A stretch of 64,000 bases of DNA, from the NCBI GenBank assembly GCA_964017195.1, contig OZ024895.1, positions 27,990,875 to 28,054,874 on the forward strand. Direction: 5' to 3'. Below, in pieces: positions 1 through 11,101 of the stretch (positions within the stretch are counted from its first letter, which is position 1; every line of letters begins with the position of its first letter). The translations under genes were made by a program, and so were the position numbers. A model generated the notes under the pieces. It worked only from the letters and a program-made list of their open reading frames with translations, ran no database searches and was not told the origin of the DNA. This DNA is from Siderastrea radians. Taxonomy: Eukaryota > Cnidaria > Anthozoa > Scleractinia > Rhizangiidae.

Positions 1-1242
1 ATGTCGGCTGTCCCTCGAAGCTCTTGTGGAAATTCTCGCCGATAAGGACTCGGACTCCAAGTTTTGCACCTCGTGATGCAATTCAGTCAATCGGTCATGC
101 CACGGACCAGTGAAACACGACACAACAACTCTTAATTGATCTAGTGACAAACAAATCTACAGACATTTGCGGTAAACGTAACTCGCTCTTGAAGTGAAAG
201 TCTCTCAAATCATTTGTGATTGGGAAAGCATAATTTTGTGACATAATGTCCAACTAATTAGCAAGAGAGAAAGTAAGCAAAATTTTGTTTGCTGAAGACG
301 ACGAGGGAAGCACAACTTTCTTTTATGCAAATGGCGTTTGCACAAGTATACGCTACCCGGCAAAGAAACCATACTTGGAACCTTGTGGCTTTTTATTGGT
401 GCGTTATGGAAATACAAAACCCGAAACTTCAGGACACCTCGAACCTCACCAAGGGTTTATTTATTATTAATAGGACCTTTTAATAGAACTAATGGTGTCC
501 ACACAAGAGCATTTATCTGGGAGGACTTGGTAAGATCGAGCACGTGTTGGAGATCGCCTTATATTTGGGCTTGGAATGCTCCACCAAAACGAAATAAACA
601 TCAACTTTAAGTTTATTTGAGAACCTTTCTAGTGCGCACTTCAATATCGTAATATGGCAGCGTATTGAATTTAAATAAGATCGCCTCGACACTAATGAGG
701 CACTGTGGTCTCGTCTCGTAAAAGTTTCCATCAGACTTTCTATCGCACAAAAATAAAATGGTTCGTGCTTTTTCATGCCATCCGTTTGTATAAAATCTGC
801 TCCCTTGACCAAACCCTAGCCTTATTACACTGTGGTGAGTTGCATAGAAGCCGGACGTAACTGCTAACATCAGATATTAAAATAGTGACTTTGACTGGAG
901 TGAACGTCTTACGTTAGAAGTTACCTGCGTGCCCTGATGTCGCTAGCAAGAGTCTGCTATGGTTCGACTGCGCAAGCTCTTTGCTTCTCAATCACAGCGG
1001 AGCCGTAATTTGAACAACTGGGAAACATTAGCTTGCCTTTTGTAAGAGATGTTTTGTTCAGCAACTAACCAATTCATTAACTATTCATTCCATCACGTAA
1101 ATTTTTGTCTGTTTGATAATACGGAACCAAGAAAAAAAACAATACCTCCGCATTTTGGTATCCTCACTCGCTTTGTGTTCGAATTATATCAAAGCATCGG
1201 GAAGAAAAGTAAGGAAAGGTTATCATAATAAACCAAGTTTAC

Positions 1243-1522
1243 AACTGCGTCGTCTGGTGTTACTTCAAGCTTTATTAAAGTATTTGCATAATCGATTTTT
1301 ATCTCGTGATAACGAGAAGTGCCATCCTTTGTGAAAAAATGCGGTTTCTCCAAAGCATTCACTTGTTCGTGCAGAGGAATTTTAATAAAAATGTCACTAG
1401 AAAGTTGGGATAGTTTGATGTTCCTTCCTTCGTCGTCCCTTAAGTCCAGCTTTAGAACGTCCGAATGAACTCTTTCACTTGTTCTGTCCCAGGTAAAAGG
1501 ATTGAATGGTATGGATAACATC
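1243..1522 (-). CDS. PKD1L-A exon 12: GAIN domain core
   Basis: The exon is 280 nt, entering in phase 0 and leaving in phase 1, with acceptor TTGTAATTGCAG| and donor GCAGTT|GTAAAC. The peptide contains the recognisable GAIN block of polycystin-1-like proteins: SIPFNPFTWD, then VLKLDLRDDEGRNIKLSQLSS followed by DIFIKIPL, and HEIKIDYANTLIKLEVTPDD. The GAIN fold supports autoproteolysis at the GPS. The rest of the GAIN, the GPS, PLAT and membrane segments of this gene are not recognised in 1-1242 and probably lie left of the window. Confidence 0.75.
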
Positions 1523-2105
1523 TGCAATTACAACAAAAGCAACTGCTTTGTTTACGTAAATCTATACCACGGCAATTTCAGAGGGTTAATACAGCGTAAT
1601 TAACGGTGGCCAGTAAAGTAGTTGAAACTGAAGACCTGATTGCCCAATTTAAATAATGCAATCATAAACAGCCACCATAAAATGCTTAGCAGTCGTTTTC
1701 CAGATTTTCGAAACACATTTATGAAATCAGCTGAATATGATATTAGTTAAACACTTAATAGCTGGAGAAAATTACGACTCTAAGGTGTTTAAGTTTTTAA
1801 TTTGTCTTCAGTAGTAAGGCGATAAAGACTCTACCTGTTTTTGCCTTGCTTTCTAAATTTTTTTTTGCTTGTTTGTGTTACAAACCTTGAAGTACGCTTA
1901 GCTCATCAAATTGTGTTTTTATGTAACGAAGATCTCTTATATAAGCACAATTTTTACGAACACTGGAAAGAAAATTCCTCGATAAGTTACTAGGGTGAAA
2001 AAATGATCAAGTTGTTCTAAGTTTACTTCACAAATTCATTTCACAAAAATAATGTATTTCTGCAAATTTTATTCGTGTTATCAGAAATGTTACATAATTA
2101 TTCAC

Positions 2106-2354
2106 CTGAGTATCTACAAAGTCAGAACTTGGCATCTGGGAAAGCAGTACACCACCCTGAGCCGGGAGAAAAAATTTTCCATCACCAATTTCAAGCCGAA
2201 ATCCAGGCAGTTTGGCAGGTCTGTGGCGTGCTAGAGCAAACCTCATTCCAGTCGTCTGAATTGATATACTTTCTTCATCTGGAAGACTCAGTTTCAGTAC
2301 TGCATCACTTACATTGTTGACAAGTTGCATACATCGTGTGACCACTTGAATGCC
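2106..2354 (-). CDS. PKD1L-A exon 11: start of GAIN domain
   Basis: The exon is 249 nt (83 codons), phase 0 to phase 0, with acceptor TTTTTTCTGTAG| and donor ACTCAG|GTGAAT. The peptide runs from GIQVVTRCMQLVNNVSDAV through SISIQTTGMRFALARHRP to GGVLLSQMPSSDFVD. The alternating beta-strand pattern fits the N-terminal part of the GAIN fold of polycystin-1-like proteins. The assignment rests on the pattern and on the clearer next exon. Confidence 0.68.
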
Positions 2355-2837
2355 CTACAGAAAAAACAAGACGGTTAGTTGATGCACTCGCAGTGTGCTT
2401 GATGCGCTTTCTCTGGATACACTCCCTGTTACATTTCATGAGCAGACATGCAAAGAATAGACTGATTTGAATTTAACCGAGCTGCACGCCAACGTATGTC
2501 TTCAGGGCTTAGGCTTTTCTTAGCGTCCACCATCCAGTGGATGCCAAGAGGGGATGATTTTTTGCCTGCCTCTGAACGCTGCCGTAGTAACCTAGCCAGC
2601 TGTGCTTGAACAATCGTCGCATAAAATCATTTGGTTTTGCTCAGCTCAAACGTTTTTCGAAAAAAAGAAAGAAAGAAACACCAAAGCCTTAATTGCATTT
2701 TTAAGTTGAAGCGCACAATCCCGCGCCACTTTTGATTCCACACTTTATTGCAAAATCTACCTCTTAGACATAATTATTGTGTGCTGTCGTATAAAAGACA
2801 AAAATAATTAATACACAAAGTAATGAAGGCCACTTGC

Positions 2838-3014
2838 CTTGGGACTGTCTGCATTTCCTGAGGCAGACTCCGCTCCAGCTTTTAGCATGTTGTTTAGGCA
2901 TGAGCCCAGGTTTTGTGCTGATTTTGTAATCAGTGGTACGTCAGTTGTACTCTTTGCTTGGGCTTTAGACATCAGCAGGGACGTCATGAAGTCCACCGCA
3001 GAGAGCGAATCGGA
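2838..3014 (-). CDS. PKD1L-A exon 10: helical segment, GC donor
   Basis: The exon is 177 nt (59 codons), phase 0 to phase 0, with acceptor AAATTGTCCAG|. The peptide starts SDSLSAVDFMTSLLMSKAQ and ends NMLKAGAESASGNADSPK. The apparent donor is CCAAG|GCAAGT, a GC-AG intron with otherwise perfect consensus. A GT donor slightly downstream (GGCAA|GTGG) would break the frame. The phase-0 join to the next exon at 2354 supports the GC donor. Confidence 0.62.
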
Positions 3015-3426
3015 CTGGACAATTTAAGAGATGTAAAGCAAGATAGTAGTTCAGTAATCCTTTTTATAAAAACAAGCTTAGAACGCGCAAGATACAGGGA
3101 AAAGGAAAAGTCAATAACACGAATTAAGCTTGAAAAGCGGAAATCCATGCAGTACCAATTTTGGTTTGTTTCTTTTCATACCATATTTCTGACTTGGTAT
3201 CTAAATTTATACCCTATGAAAGACATATCATGGAGCTGTATCTAAAGCGCTTTGCAATTACACTGAAGCTTTTAAGTGGCCATGTTAAGACATAAGCTTA
3301 CGAGGTTCTGCAGTTCCACAGTTCCGAAGACATCCCCTGCATCTGAGGTAAGGCAACTTAAAAAGCCGTTCGCACAAATCCGAGAGCTCCGTTTTAAAGT
3401 CATTTAAACTGATCAAAAGTTCTCAC

Positions 3427-3552
3427 CAGGGACTTGAAGGACACTGTGTCGGTATCTTGAGTGGCTGATCCAATTACTGACGAAGTTTCCAAAAGGTTAG
3501 AGAGGCTATCCACTCGCAATCCAACTATTTTTTCCAGGATGAACTCTTTGAT
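3427..3552 (-). CDS. PKD1L-A exon 9: helical segment
   Basis: The exon is 126 nt (42 codons), phase 0 to phase 0, with acceptor TTCTCTTATAG| and donor CCCTG|GTGAGA. The peptide begins IKEFILEKIVGLRVDSLSNL and continues through a helix with SSVIGSATQDTDTVS. The stretch resembles the SSVI.xxAT block that follows REJ in this family. It is too short to stand out as an open frame and is called from splice sites, frame and its place between exons 8 and 10. Confidence 0.6.
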
Positions 3553-3864
3553 CTATAAGAGAAACAAACGATTCTATATAATAGCATTGAAAAATATATA
3601 CTGGTAGCCTCTTTGAGTTATAAAACAGTTTTTTCACTGTAAAATAAAAGTTACAATAAAAATTAAGATTAGTATTAAGGGGTCAAAGTAATACTTGCAG
3701 AGCACCTGCAACAGTAATTAATAATGTTTACCAACGATGACCGTATTACAAATGAGCTCGGCTGTTTCAAGAAAAATTACGACCGAATGCCATTTGAGAC
3801 TGGATCATACAAATCAACTTAACTGAGCACAAATGCTAATTAGGGAATCCAAATTTATTATTAC

Positions 3865-4041
3865 CTTTGTTTTCTCGCCGCGATCCAAACTAGGATCTTG
3901 TGAAATTGCTTGTAGCACGTTGTTAGCTATTTGCATCGCTTTGCTCCGGTCGTCAATCTTGATTGCTGTGTTTAAAAGACTATCTTCTGCAAAGAGTAGC
4001 CTTTTTGCTGACTCAGAATTGATATTTTTGGCTGGCATCAC
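3865..4041 (-). CDS. PKD1L-A exon 8: helical segment after REJ
   Basis: The exon is 177 nt (59 codons), phase 0 to phase 0, with acceptor AATTTGCAG| and donor ACAAAG|GTAATA. The sequence is amphipathic and helical (SAKRLLFAEDSLLNTAIKI, then SKAMQIANNVLQAISQDPS), as in the stretch between REJ and GAIN in polycystin-1-like proteins. It begins with Val at the acceptor, so no ATG is expected. It is the first recognised exon downstream of the TTAC array in gene order and is followed by four exons with compatible phases. Confidence 0.65.
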
Positions 4042-4214
4042 CTGCAAATTGGATTAAATAAAGTGCAGTTGAAAAACGATAACCTATGTAATGACGATAA
4101 ATCAGAAATACTAAAAGCAATAAATTTAAAATAAAATCCATTCCGTTGGTAGTCATCAAATCATACTGAAGGGTGTCGATCTTTATTCAGTTGCATCATT
4201 TCCCTTATCAATGC

Positions 4215-4294
4215 GTAAGTAAGTAAGAAAGTAAGTAAGTAAGTGAAGTAAGTAAGTAAGTAAGAAAGTAAGTAAGTAAGTAAGTAATTAAGTA

Positions 4295-4333
<39 letters not shown>

Positions 4334-4359
4334 GTAAGTAAGTAAGTAAGTAAGTAAGA

Positions 4360-4420
<61 letters not shown>

Positions 4421-4462
4421 GAAGTAAGTAATTAAGTAAAGTAAGTAAGTAAGTAAGTAAGA

Positions 4463-4513
<51 letters not shown>

Positions 4514-4534
4514 AAAGTAAGTAAGTAAGTAAGA

Positions 4535-4565
<31 letters not shown>

Positions 4566-4596
4566 AAAGTAAGTAAGTGAAGTAAGTAAGTAAGTA

Positions 4597-4668
<72 letters not shown>

Positions 4669-4669
4669 A

Positions 4670-4709
<40 letters not shown>

Positions 4710-4710
4710 G

Positions 4711-4754
<44 letters not shown>

Positions 4755-4872
4755 GAAGTAAGTAAGTAAGTAAAGTAAGTAAGTAAGTAAGTAAGTAAGT
4801 GAAGTAAGTAAGTAAGAAAGTAAGTAAGTAAGTGAAGTAAGTAAGTAAGTAAGTGAAGTAAGTAAGTAAGTA

Positions 4873-4911
<39 letters not shown>

Positions 4912-5020
4912 GTAAGTAAGTAAGTAAGTAAGTGAAGTAAGTAAGTAAGAAAGTAAGTAAGTAAGTAAGTAAGTAAAGTAAGTAAGTAAGTAAAGTAAGT
5001 AAGTAAGTAAGTAAGTAAGA

Positions 5021-5051
<31 letters not shown>

Positions 5052-5080
5052 AAAGTAAGTAAGTAAGTAAGTAAGTAAGA

Positions 5081-5115
<35 letters not shown>

Positions 5116-5144
5116 AAAGTAAGTAAGTAAGTGAGTAAGTAAGA

Positions 5145-5175
<31 letters not shown>

Positions 5176-5194
5176 GTAAGTAAGTAAGTAAGTG

Positions 5195-5229
<35 letters not shown>

Positions 5230-5248
5230 GTAAGTAAGTAAGTAAGTG

Positions 5249-5284
<36 letters not shown>

Positions 5285-5302
5285 GAAGTAAGTAATTAAG
5301 TA

Positions 5303-5345
<43 letters not shown>

Positions 5346-5407
5346 AAAGTAAGTAAGTAAGTAAGTAAGTAAGAAAGTAAGTAAGAAAGTAAGTAAGTAA
5401 GTAAGTG

Positions 5408-5450
<43 letters not shown>

Positions 5451-5477
5451 GTAAGTAAGTAAGTAAGTAAGTAAGTG

Positions 5478-5512
<35 letters not shown>

Positions 5513-5537
5513 AAAGTAAGTAAGTGAGTAAGTAAGA

Positions 5538-5572
<35 letters not shown>

Positions 5573-5591
5573 GTAAGTAAGTAAGTAAGTG

Positions 5592-5630
<39 letters not shown>

Positions 5631-5659
5631 AAAGTAAGTAAGTAAGTGAGTAAGTAAGA

Positions 5660-5690
<31 letters not shown>

Positions 5691-5755
5691 GTAAGTAAGT
5701 AAGTAAGTGAAGTAAGTAAGTAAGTAAGTAAGTAAAGTAAGTAAGTAAGTAAGTG

Positions 5756-5786
<31 letters not shown>

Positions 5787-5815
5787 AAAGTAAGTAAGTA
5801 AGTGAGTAAGTAAGA

Positions 5816-5850
<35 letters not shown>

Positions 5851-5869
5851 GTAAGTAAGTAAGTAAGTG

Positions 5870-5908
<39 letters not shown>

Positions 5909-5935
5909 GTAAGTAAGTAAGTAAGTAAGTAAGTG

Positions 5936-5974
<39 letters not shown>

Positions 5975-6003
5975 AAAGTAAGTAAGTAAGTGAGTAAGTA
6001 AGA

Positions 6004-6038
<35 letters not shown>

Positions 6039-6057
6039 GTAAGTAAGTAAGTAAGTG

Positions 6058-6092
<35 letters not shown>

Positions 6093-6121
6093 AAAGTAAG
6101 TAAGTAAGTGAGTAAGTAAGA

Positions 6122-6152
<31 letters not shown>

Positions 6153-6217
6153 GTAAGTAAGTAAGTAAGTGAAGTAAGTAAGTAAGTAAGTAAGTAAAGT
6201 AAGTAAGTAAGTAAGTG

Positions 6218-6249
<32 letters not shown>

Positions 6250-6250
6250 G

Positions 6251-6302
<52 letters not shown>

Positions 6303-6303
6303 G

Positions 6304-6339
<36 letters not shown>

Positions 6340-6340
6340 G

Positions 6341-6378
<38 letters not shown>

Positions 6379-6379
6379 A

Positions 6380-6410
<31 letters not shown>

Positions 6411-6411
6411 A

Positions 6412-6451
<40 letters not shown>

Positions 6452-6452
6452 G

Positions 6453-6500
<48 letters not shown>

Positions 6501-6512
6501 GAGTAAGTAAGA

Positions 6513-6555
<43 letters not shown>

Positions 6556-6584
6556 AAAGTAAGTAAGTAAGTGAGTAAGTAAGA

Positions 6585-6623
<39 letters not shown>

Positions 6624-6624
6624 A

Positions 6625-6655
<31 letters not shown>

Positions 6656-6656
6656 A

Positions 6657-6687
<31 letters not shown>

Positions 6688-6688
6688 A

Positions 6689-6728
<40 letters not shown>

Positions 6729-6729
6729 G

Positions 6730-6761
<32 letters not shown>

Positions 6762-6795
6762 GAAGTAAGTAAGTAAGAAAGTAAGTAAGTAAGTG

Positions 6796-6838
<43 letters not shown>

Positions 6839-6839
6839 A

Positions 6840-6875
<36 letters not shown>

Positions 6876-6947
6876 GAAGTAAGTAAGTAAGAAAGTAAGT
6901 AAGTAAGTGAAGTAAGTAAGTAAGTAAGTGAAGTAAGTAAGTAAGTA

Positions 6948-6990
<43 letters not shown>

Positions 6991-7080
6991 GTAAGTAAGT
7001 AAGTAAGTGAAGTAAGTAAGTAAGAAAGTAAGTAAGTAAGTGAAGTAAGTAAGTAAGTAAAGTAAGTAAGTAAGTAAGTA

Positions 7081-7112
<32 letters not shown>

Positions 7113-7150
7113 GAAGTAAGTAAGTAAGAAAGTAAGTAAGTAAGTAAGTA

Positions 7151-7182
<32 letters not shown>

Positions 7183-7233
7183 GAAGTAAGTAAGTAAGAA
7201 AGTAAGCAAGTAAGTGAAGTAAGTAAGTAAGTA

Positions 7234-7265
<32 letters not shown>

Positions 7266-7304
7266 GAAGTAAGTAAGTAAGTAAGTGAAGTAAGTAAGTA
7301 AGTG

Positions 7305-7352
<48 letters not shown>

Positions 7353-7436
7353 GAAGTAAGTAATTAAGAAAGTAAGTAAGTAAGTAAGTAAGTGAAGTAA
7401 GTAAGTAAGTAAGTAAGTGAAGTAAGTAAGTAAGTA

Positions 7437-7501
<65 letters not shown>

Positions 7502-7610
7502 GAAGTAAGTAATTAAGAAAGTAAGTAAGTAAGTAAGTAAGTAAAGTAAGTAAGTAAGTAAGTAAGTGAAGTAAGTAAGTAAGTAAAGTAAGTAAGTAAG
7601 TAAGTAAGTG

Positions 7611-7641
<31 letters not shown>

Positions 7642-7725
7642 AAAGTAAGTAAGTGAAGTAAGTAAGTAAGTAAGTAAGTAAGAAAGTAAGTAAGAAAGTA
7701 AGTAAGTGAAGTAAGTAAGTAAGTA

Positions 7726-7756
<31 letters not shown>

Positions 7757-7816
7757 GTAAGTAATTAAGTAAAGTAAGTAAGTAAGAAAGTAAGTAAGTA
7801 AGTAAGTAAGTAAGTG

Positions 7817-7852
<36 letters not shown>

Positions 7853-7870
7853 GAAGTAAGTAAGTAAGTA

Positions 7871-7902
<32 letters not shown>

Positions 7903-8115
7903 GAAGTAAGTAAGTAAGAAAGTAAGTAAGTAAGTGAAGTAAGTAAGTAAGTAAGTGAAGTAAGTAAGTAAGTAAAGTAAGTAAGTAAGTAAGTAAGTGA
8001 AGTAAGTAAGTAAGTAAGTGAAGTAAGTAAGTAAGTAAAGTAAGAAAGTAAGTAAGTAAGTGAAGTAAGTAAGTAAGTAAGTAAGTAAGAAAGTAAGTAA
8101 GAAAGTAAGTAAGTG

Positions 8116-8150
<35 letters not shown>

Positions 8151-8181
8151 GTAAGTAATTAAGTAAAGTAAGTAAGTAAGA

Positions 8182-8249
<68 letters not shown>

Positions 8250-8309
8250 GTAAGTAATTAAGTAAAGTAAGTAAGTAAGAAAGTAAGTAAGTAAGTAAGT
8301 AAGTAAGTG

Positions 8310-8349
<40 letters not shown>

Positions 8350-8367
8350 GAAGTAAGTAAGTAAGTA

Positions 8368-8399
<32 letters not shown>

Positions 8400-8471
8400 G
8401 AAGTAAGTAAGTAAGAAAGTAAGTAAGTAAGTGAAGTAAGTAAGTAAGTAAGTGAAGTAAGTAAGTAAGTA

Positions 8472-8535
<64 letters not shown>

Positions 8536-8536
8536 A

Positions 8537-8580
<44 letters not shown>

Positions 8581-8581
8581 G

Positions 8582-8621
<40 letters not shown>

Positions 8622-8686
8622 GAAGTAAGTAAGTAAGTAAAGTAAGTAAGTAAGTAAAGTAAGTAAGTAAGTAAGTAAGTAAGTGA
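4215..8686. repeat. 4.5 kb (GTAA)n / (TTAC)n array inside a PKD1L-A intron
   Basis: About 4.47 kb of near-continuous GTAA (plus) or TTAC (minus) tetramers, with recurrent one- or two-base variants (GTGAAGTAAG, GTAAAGTAAG, GAAAGTAAG, ATTAAG, GTGAGTAAG). It lies between REJ exon 7 and exon 8 of the minus-strand gene. On the minus strand the tetramer has no stop in any frame and translates as repeating Leu-Leu-Thr-Tyr. That gives long spurious open frames, one spanning almost the whole array. These are not genes. Confidence 0.98.
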
Positions 8687-8831
8687 ACTTGTACGTCAAG
8701 AATAACATGTAGTTATGTCATCCGTAATACCGTAACTTCAATTTCTTAATTCTCTCGTTGACTCAAAAGTTAAATTCCTTTCCTACCAGGTGATAAACAA
8801 TGATATTTTAGTAATAGTTCGCTGTTATCTA

Positions 8832-9146
8832 ATACAAATGTATTTTTGCAACGATTACGACTATGGGGGAAAAGCAGATCTTAGCAAGACCTATTGGAAT
8901 CTAGGGTAACCACCTATTGGAATGTGGGTAACCACGCATTTTTCAGAGATAAAGCAACCATAATCCTAAAAAAGCTTTAAAACACAGAGAATGAATGGCA
9001 TTTTCTTTCCATATTTAGGGTTAATTATCTCTGAAAAATGTGTGGTTAGGCCCAATTTTCTTTGTGGATTCTGATACCCCTTACTAAGATCTCTTTTTTC
9101 CGCATAGACATAAACCACGCAAAAATACCGTTGTATTAGTAGGCAC
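8832..9146. mobile_element. Hairpin MITE copy 1, next to REJ exon
   Basis: A palindromic element whose arms include ATGTATTTTTGCA at one end and its complement at the other, with paired internal blocks (GGTAACCACGCATTTTTCAG and CTGAAAAATGTGTGGTTAG). It is homologous to 13094-13476 and 36040-36380. It abuts the degraded 3' end of REJ exon 7. Confidence 0.75.
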
Positions 9147-9188
9147 ATTCCAATGTCTCGGACCAGCGGCGCGTTTCTCGAAAGCCCC

Positions 9189-9386
9189 GAATTTAGTGGA
9201 GTGTTTGTTATCAGTTGTAAGTCGTTCTTTCTTCGCCAAATCACGCTGCTATTACGAAAATATTTATTTGCTTCGTAGAGTATCCAATCATATGATGTGA
9301 TATTGGAGCACTTGGAACCTTGGCAGACTGACTCTGTGCTTACTTTAACTGACGGAATTACTTTTACCCCACAGTTAATCAAGCAT
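9189..9386 (-). CDS. PKD1L-A exon 7: REJ continuation, 3' end disrupted
   Basis: The acceptor is ACTTGTTTCAG| and the first base completes an Arg codon from exon 6. The peptide matches the second block of the REJ module: CLINCGVKVIPSVKVSTES, then a C-x5-C pair, SYDWILYEAN, SSVIWRR and DLQLITNTPLNS. After about 9189 family similarity stops. The DNA becomes a TTTCTCGAAA-type repeat (compare 63480-63712) and then a hairpin element (8832-9146), although the frame stays open to 8966 by chance. No convincing donor is visible, and the remaining REJ core was not found before 4041. The exon may be truncated by insertion, or the missing exons may be lost in the assembly around the adjoining repeat array. 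Confidence 0.6.
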
Positions 9387-9960
9387 CTGAAACAAGTTAT
9401 TAAGGTAATTATGTGTTTTGAAACAGCACTTTGAAACAATTATGGAACCATATTAAAAAGTAAGTTATTATAGTTAAATTATGGAGGAAGGAGTAGTTTA
9501 TGTTCTATTTGAAAAAGATGGAGATTGAAAGAAAAGGAGATAGGCAGATTCTTCAAGTTTAATTGACGGTAATTTCAATATGTAGCGGAACAGATCAATT
9601 AGCAAATGCTTTAGCGATCATCGTTCTCATTTTACCTGCAACTGCGATTTGGGTTATTTAGGAGAAATGGCGTTGTTTAAACGCGTCCTTGCTGTGCGCG
9701 CGCGCACGACGGCTGCCTAAAAAAAAACTGTATGTATTTTTCTGATAAGGCTAACAGCACTGCGTCGAGTAATAAGCTGGGGGCGGTTGATGTCATTCAT
9801 TACTGTTTAACCGTCACTTTTTTATACCCGCTGAGCCGATGCTTGACGTCACTTTTTTGCGGTGTAAGAGTCCTAGTCTAAAAGAGCAATCATTTTCATA
9901 CATTTTATGAAAGTGCCTATGACCCCCATTTTTTTGGCTTAAAAAATTATCCTTATTTTT

Positions 9961-10404
9961 ATGAGAAAATGTCGACAGAATTACTCGAATTTCACCCCAC
10001 TTCCGAGCATAAGGACACTGGGACCTAATGACATCAAACTGGTACGTTCCCCGCGGCGTCTTCTTGTGAGATCTCAGACATTCTCTTGTTGTGGTGAAAT
10101 CTACTCCAACTTTTATTGCGGAGAAAGACTTTTATTGCGCTATTTTAAGTTGAAAACTGCCTTTGATCAAACTATGGCCTCTGATGATGTTATTTCGGAC
10201 TGCGGGTCGGAATTGGAAGAGTCAGAGGCAAGTTTCACAGTCGATTACGAGATGGAGTTCGAGGGTTTGAGTGACCTTGTAGAATCGAACCTTTATACCG
10301 ATCGTGGCAGAACTCGAAGCTTATGCGAACGAACGATCGACCGACACAAAATGGTTTACGAAGAGGAAAGAAAGAAGAACTGGAAAAAACTATGGATCGA
10401 TTAA
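9961..10404 (+). CDS. Unidentified open frame inside transposon copy 1
   Basis: A 147-codon open frame. The second half, from an internal Met near residue 79, is acidic (DCGSELEESEASF) and then basic (RHKMVYEEERKKNWKKLW). No family is recognised. The first 78 residues overlap the terminal inverted repeat and are unlikely to be coding. It may be a transposon-encoded or regulatory fragment. Kept only because composition and length exceed background. Confidence 0.2.
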   Translation: MRKCRQNYSNFTPLPSIRTLGPNDIKLVRSPRRLLVRSQTFSCCGEIYSNFYCGERLLLRYFKLKTAFDQTMASDDVISDCGSELEESEASFTVDYEMEFEGLSDLVESNLYTDRGRTRSLCERTIDRHKMVYEEERKKNWKKLWID

Positions 10405-10780
10405 ACGGAGATTTTAATAATACATTCCTTCCTTCATTTATTTATTTATTTTGCATAGAAGTAAACGGAAACTGCGATGTTACTTACGTCTTGCCCATTT
10501 CTGTAACCAGCATTAACAATAACATTCTCAAACTCATTAATAATTCATGACGTTATAAGCCAACCAGAGCGCCCCATTCGGGTCAGATGGATGAGTTTGA
10601 AACTCAGTGAAACACCAGTTGAAAATCACTAGTGTTTCCTCACGTTTTCATCACTAGTGATAAAATTGCTCTTAATCTGCATATTCATATGTTACTCAAA
10701 CACAGCTTAACATGGATCATTAATTTTTAATAAACAATGACCAGGAAAAACATTTCAAATTACAAATTGACAAGCTGAAG

Positions 10781-11101
10781 TCATTTGAAATTAAAGTTTA
10801 CAGTACATTTCTTAAAGTCACCAAAACAGAGTGGCATAGTATCCACATCCACATTCTGAGAGACTTTTTCTACCTTCCGTGACACGGACTCACTGCTGGA
10901 ATCGACACTAATTGTCGCACTTACTTTAAAAACTTCACCAACTTCGAGTATTGGAGACTTGACACTTCGCACTCGTTGCCAATCCTCAAAAATGCCTACT
11001 GCCGACTTATTTTTACATCTGGTAGACTTCCGTGCTGTTCTCTCTACGCAAAGTTCTTCTTCCTCGATTGTTTTCGGGCAGCGAAACCTTCCTTCGGCCA
11101 T
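10781..11101 (-). pseudogene. Crypton/DUF3504-type N-terminal fragment
   Basis: The frame opens with ATG at 11101 and reads MAEGRFRCPKTIEEEELCVE, followed by KSTRCKNKSAVGIFEDWQR. This resembles the N-terminal segment (charged run, then K-S-T-R-x-K-x-x-x-A-V-x-I-F-x-x-W) seen ahead of the tyrosine-recombinase-like domain in Crypton-derived animal genes. No recombinase domain follows in the window, so it is a fragment. Family assignment is from pattern memory and is tentative. Confidence 0.35.

Noticed and set aside
513..870. Overlapping minus-strand frames that might continue the GAIN/GPS region
   Set aside because: No acceptor with the required phase and no GAIN or GPS residues. Likely intron.
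4161..8708. A 1515-codon minus-strand open frame rich in Leu, Thr and Tyr, and a 637-codon one within it
   Set aside because: Both are translations of the TTAC tetramer array, which lacks stop codons on that strand in every frame. No start context, domains or splice logic.
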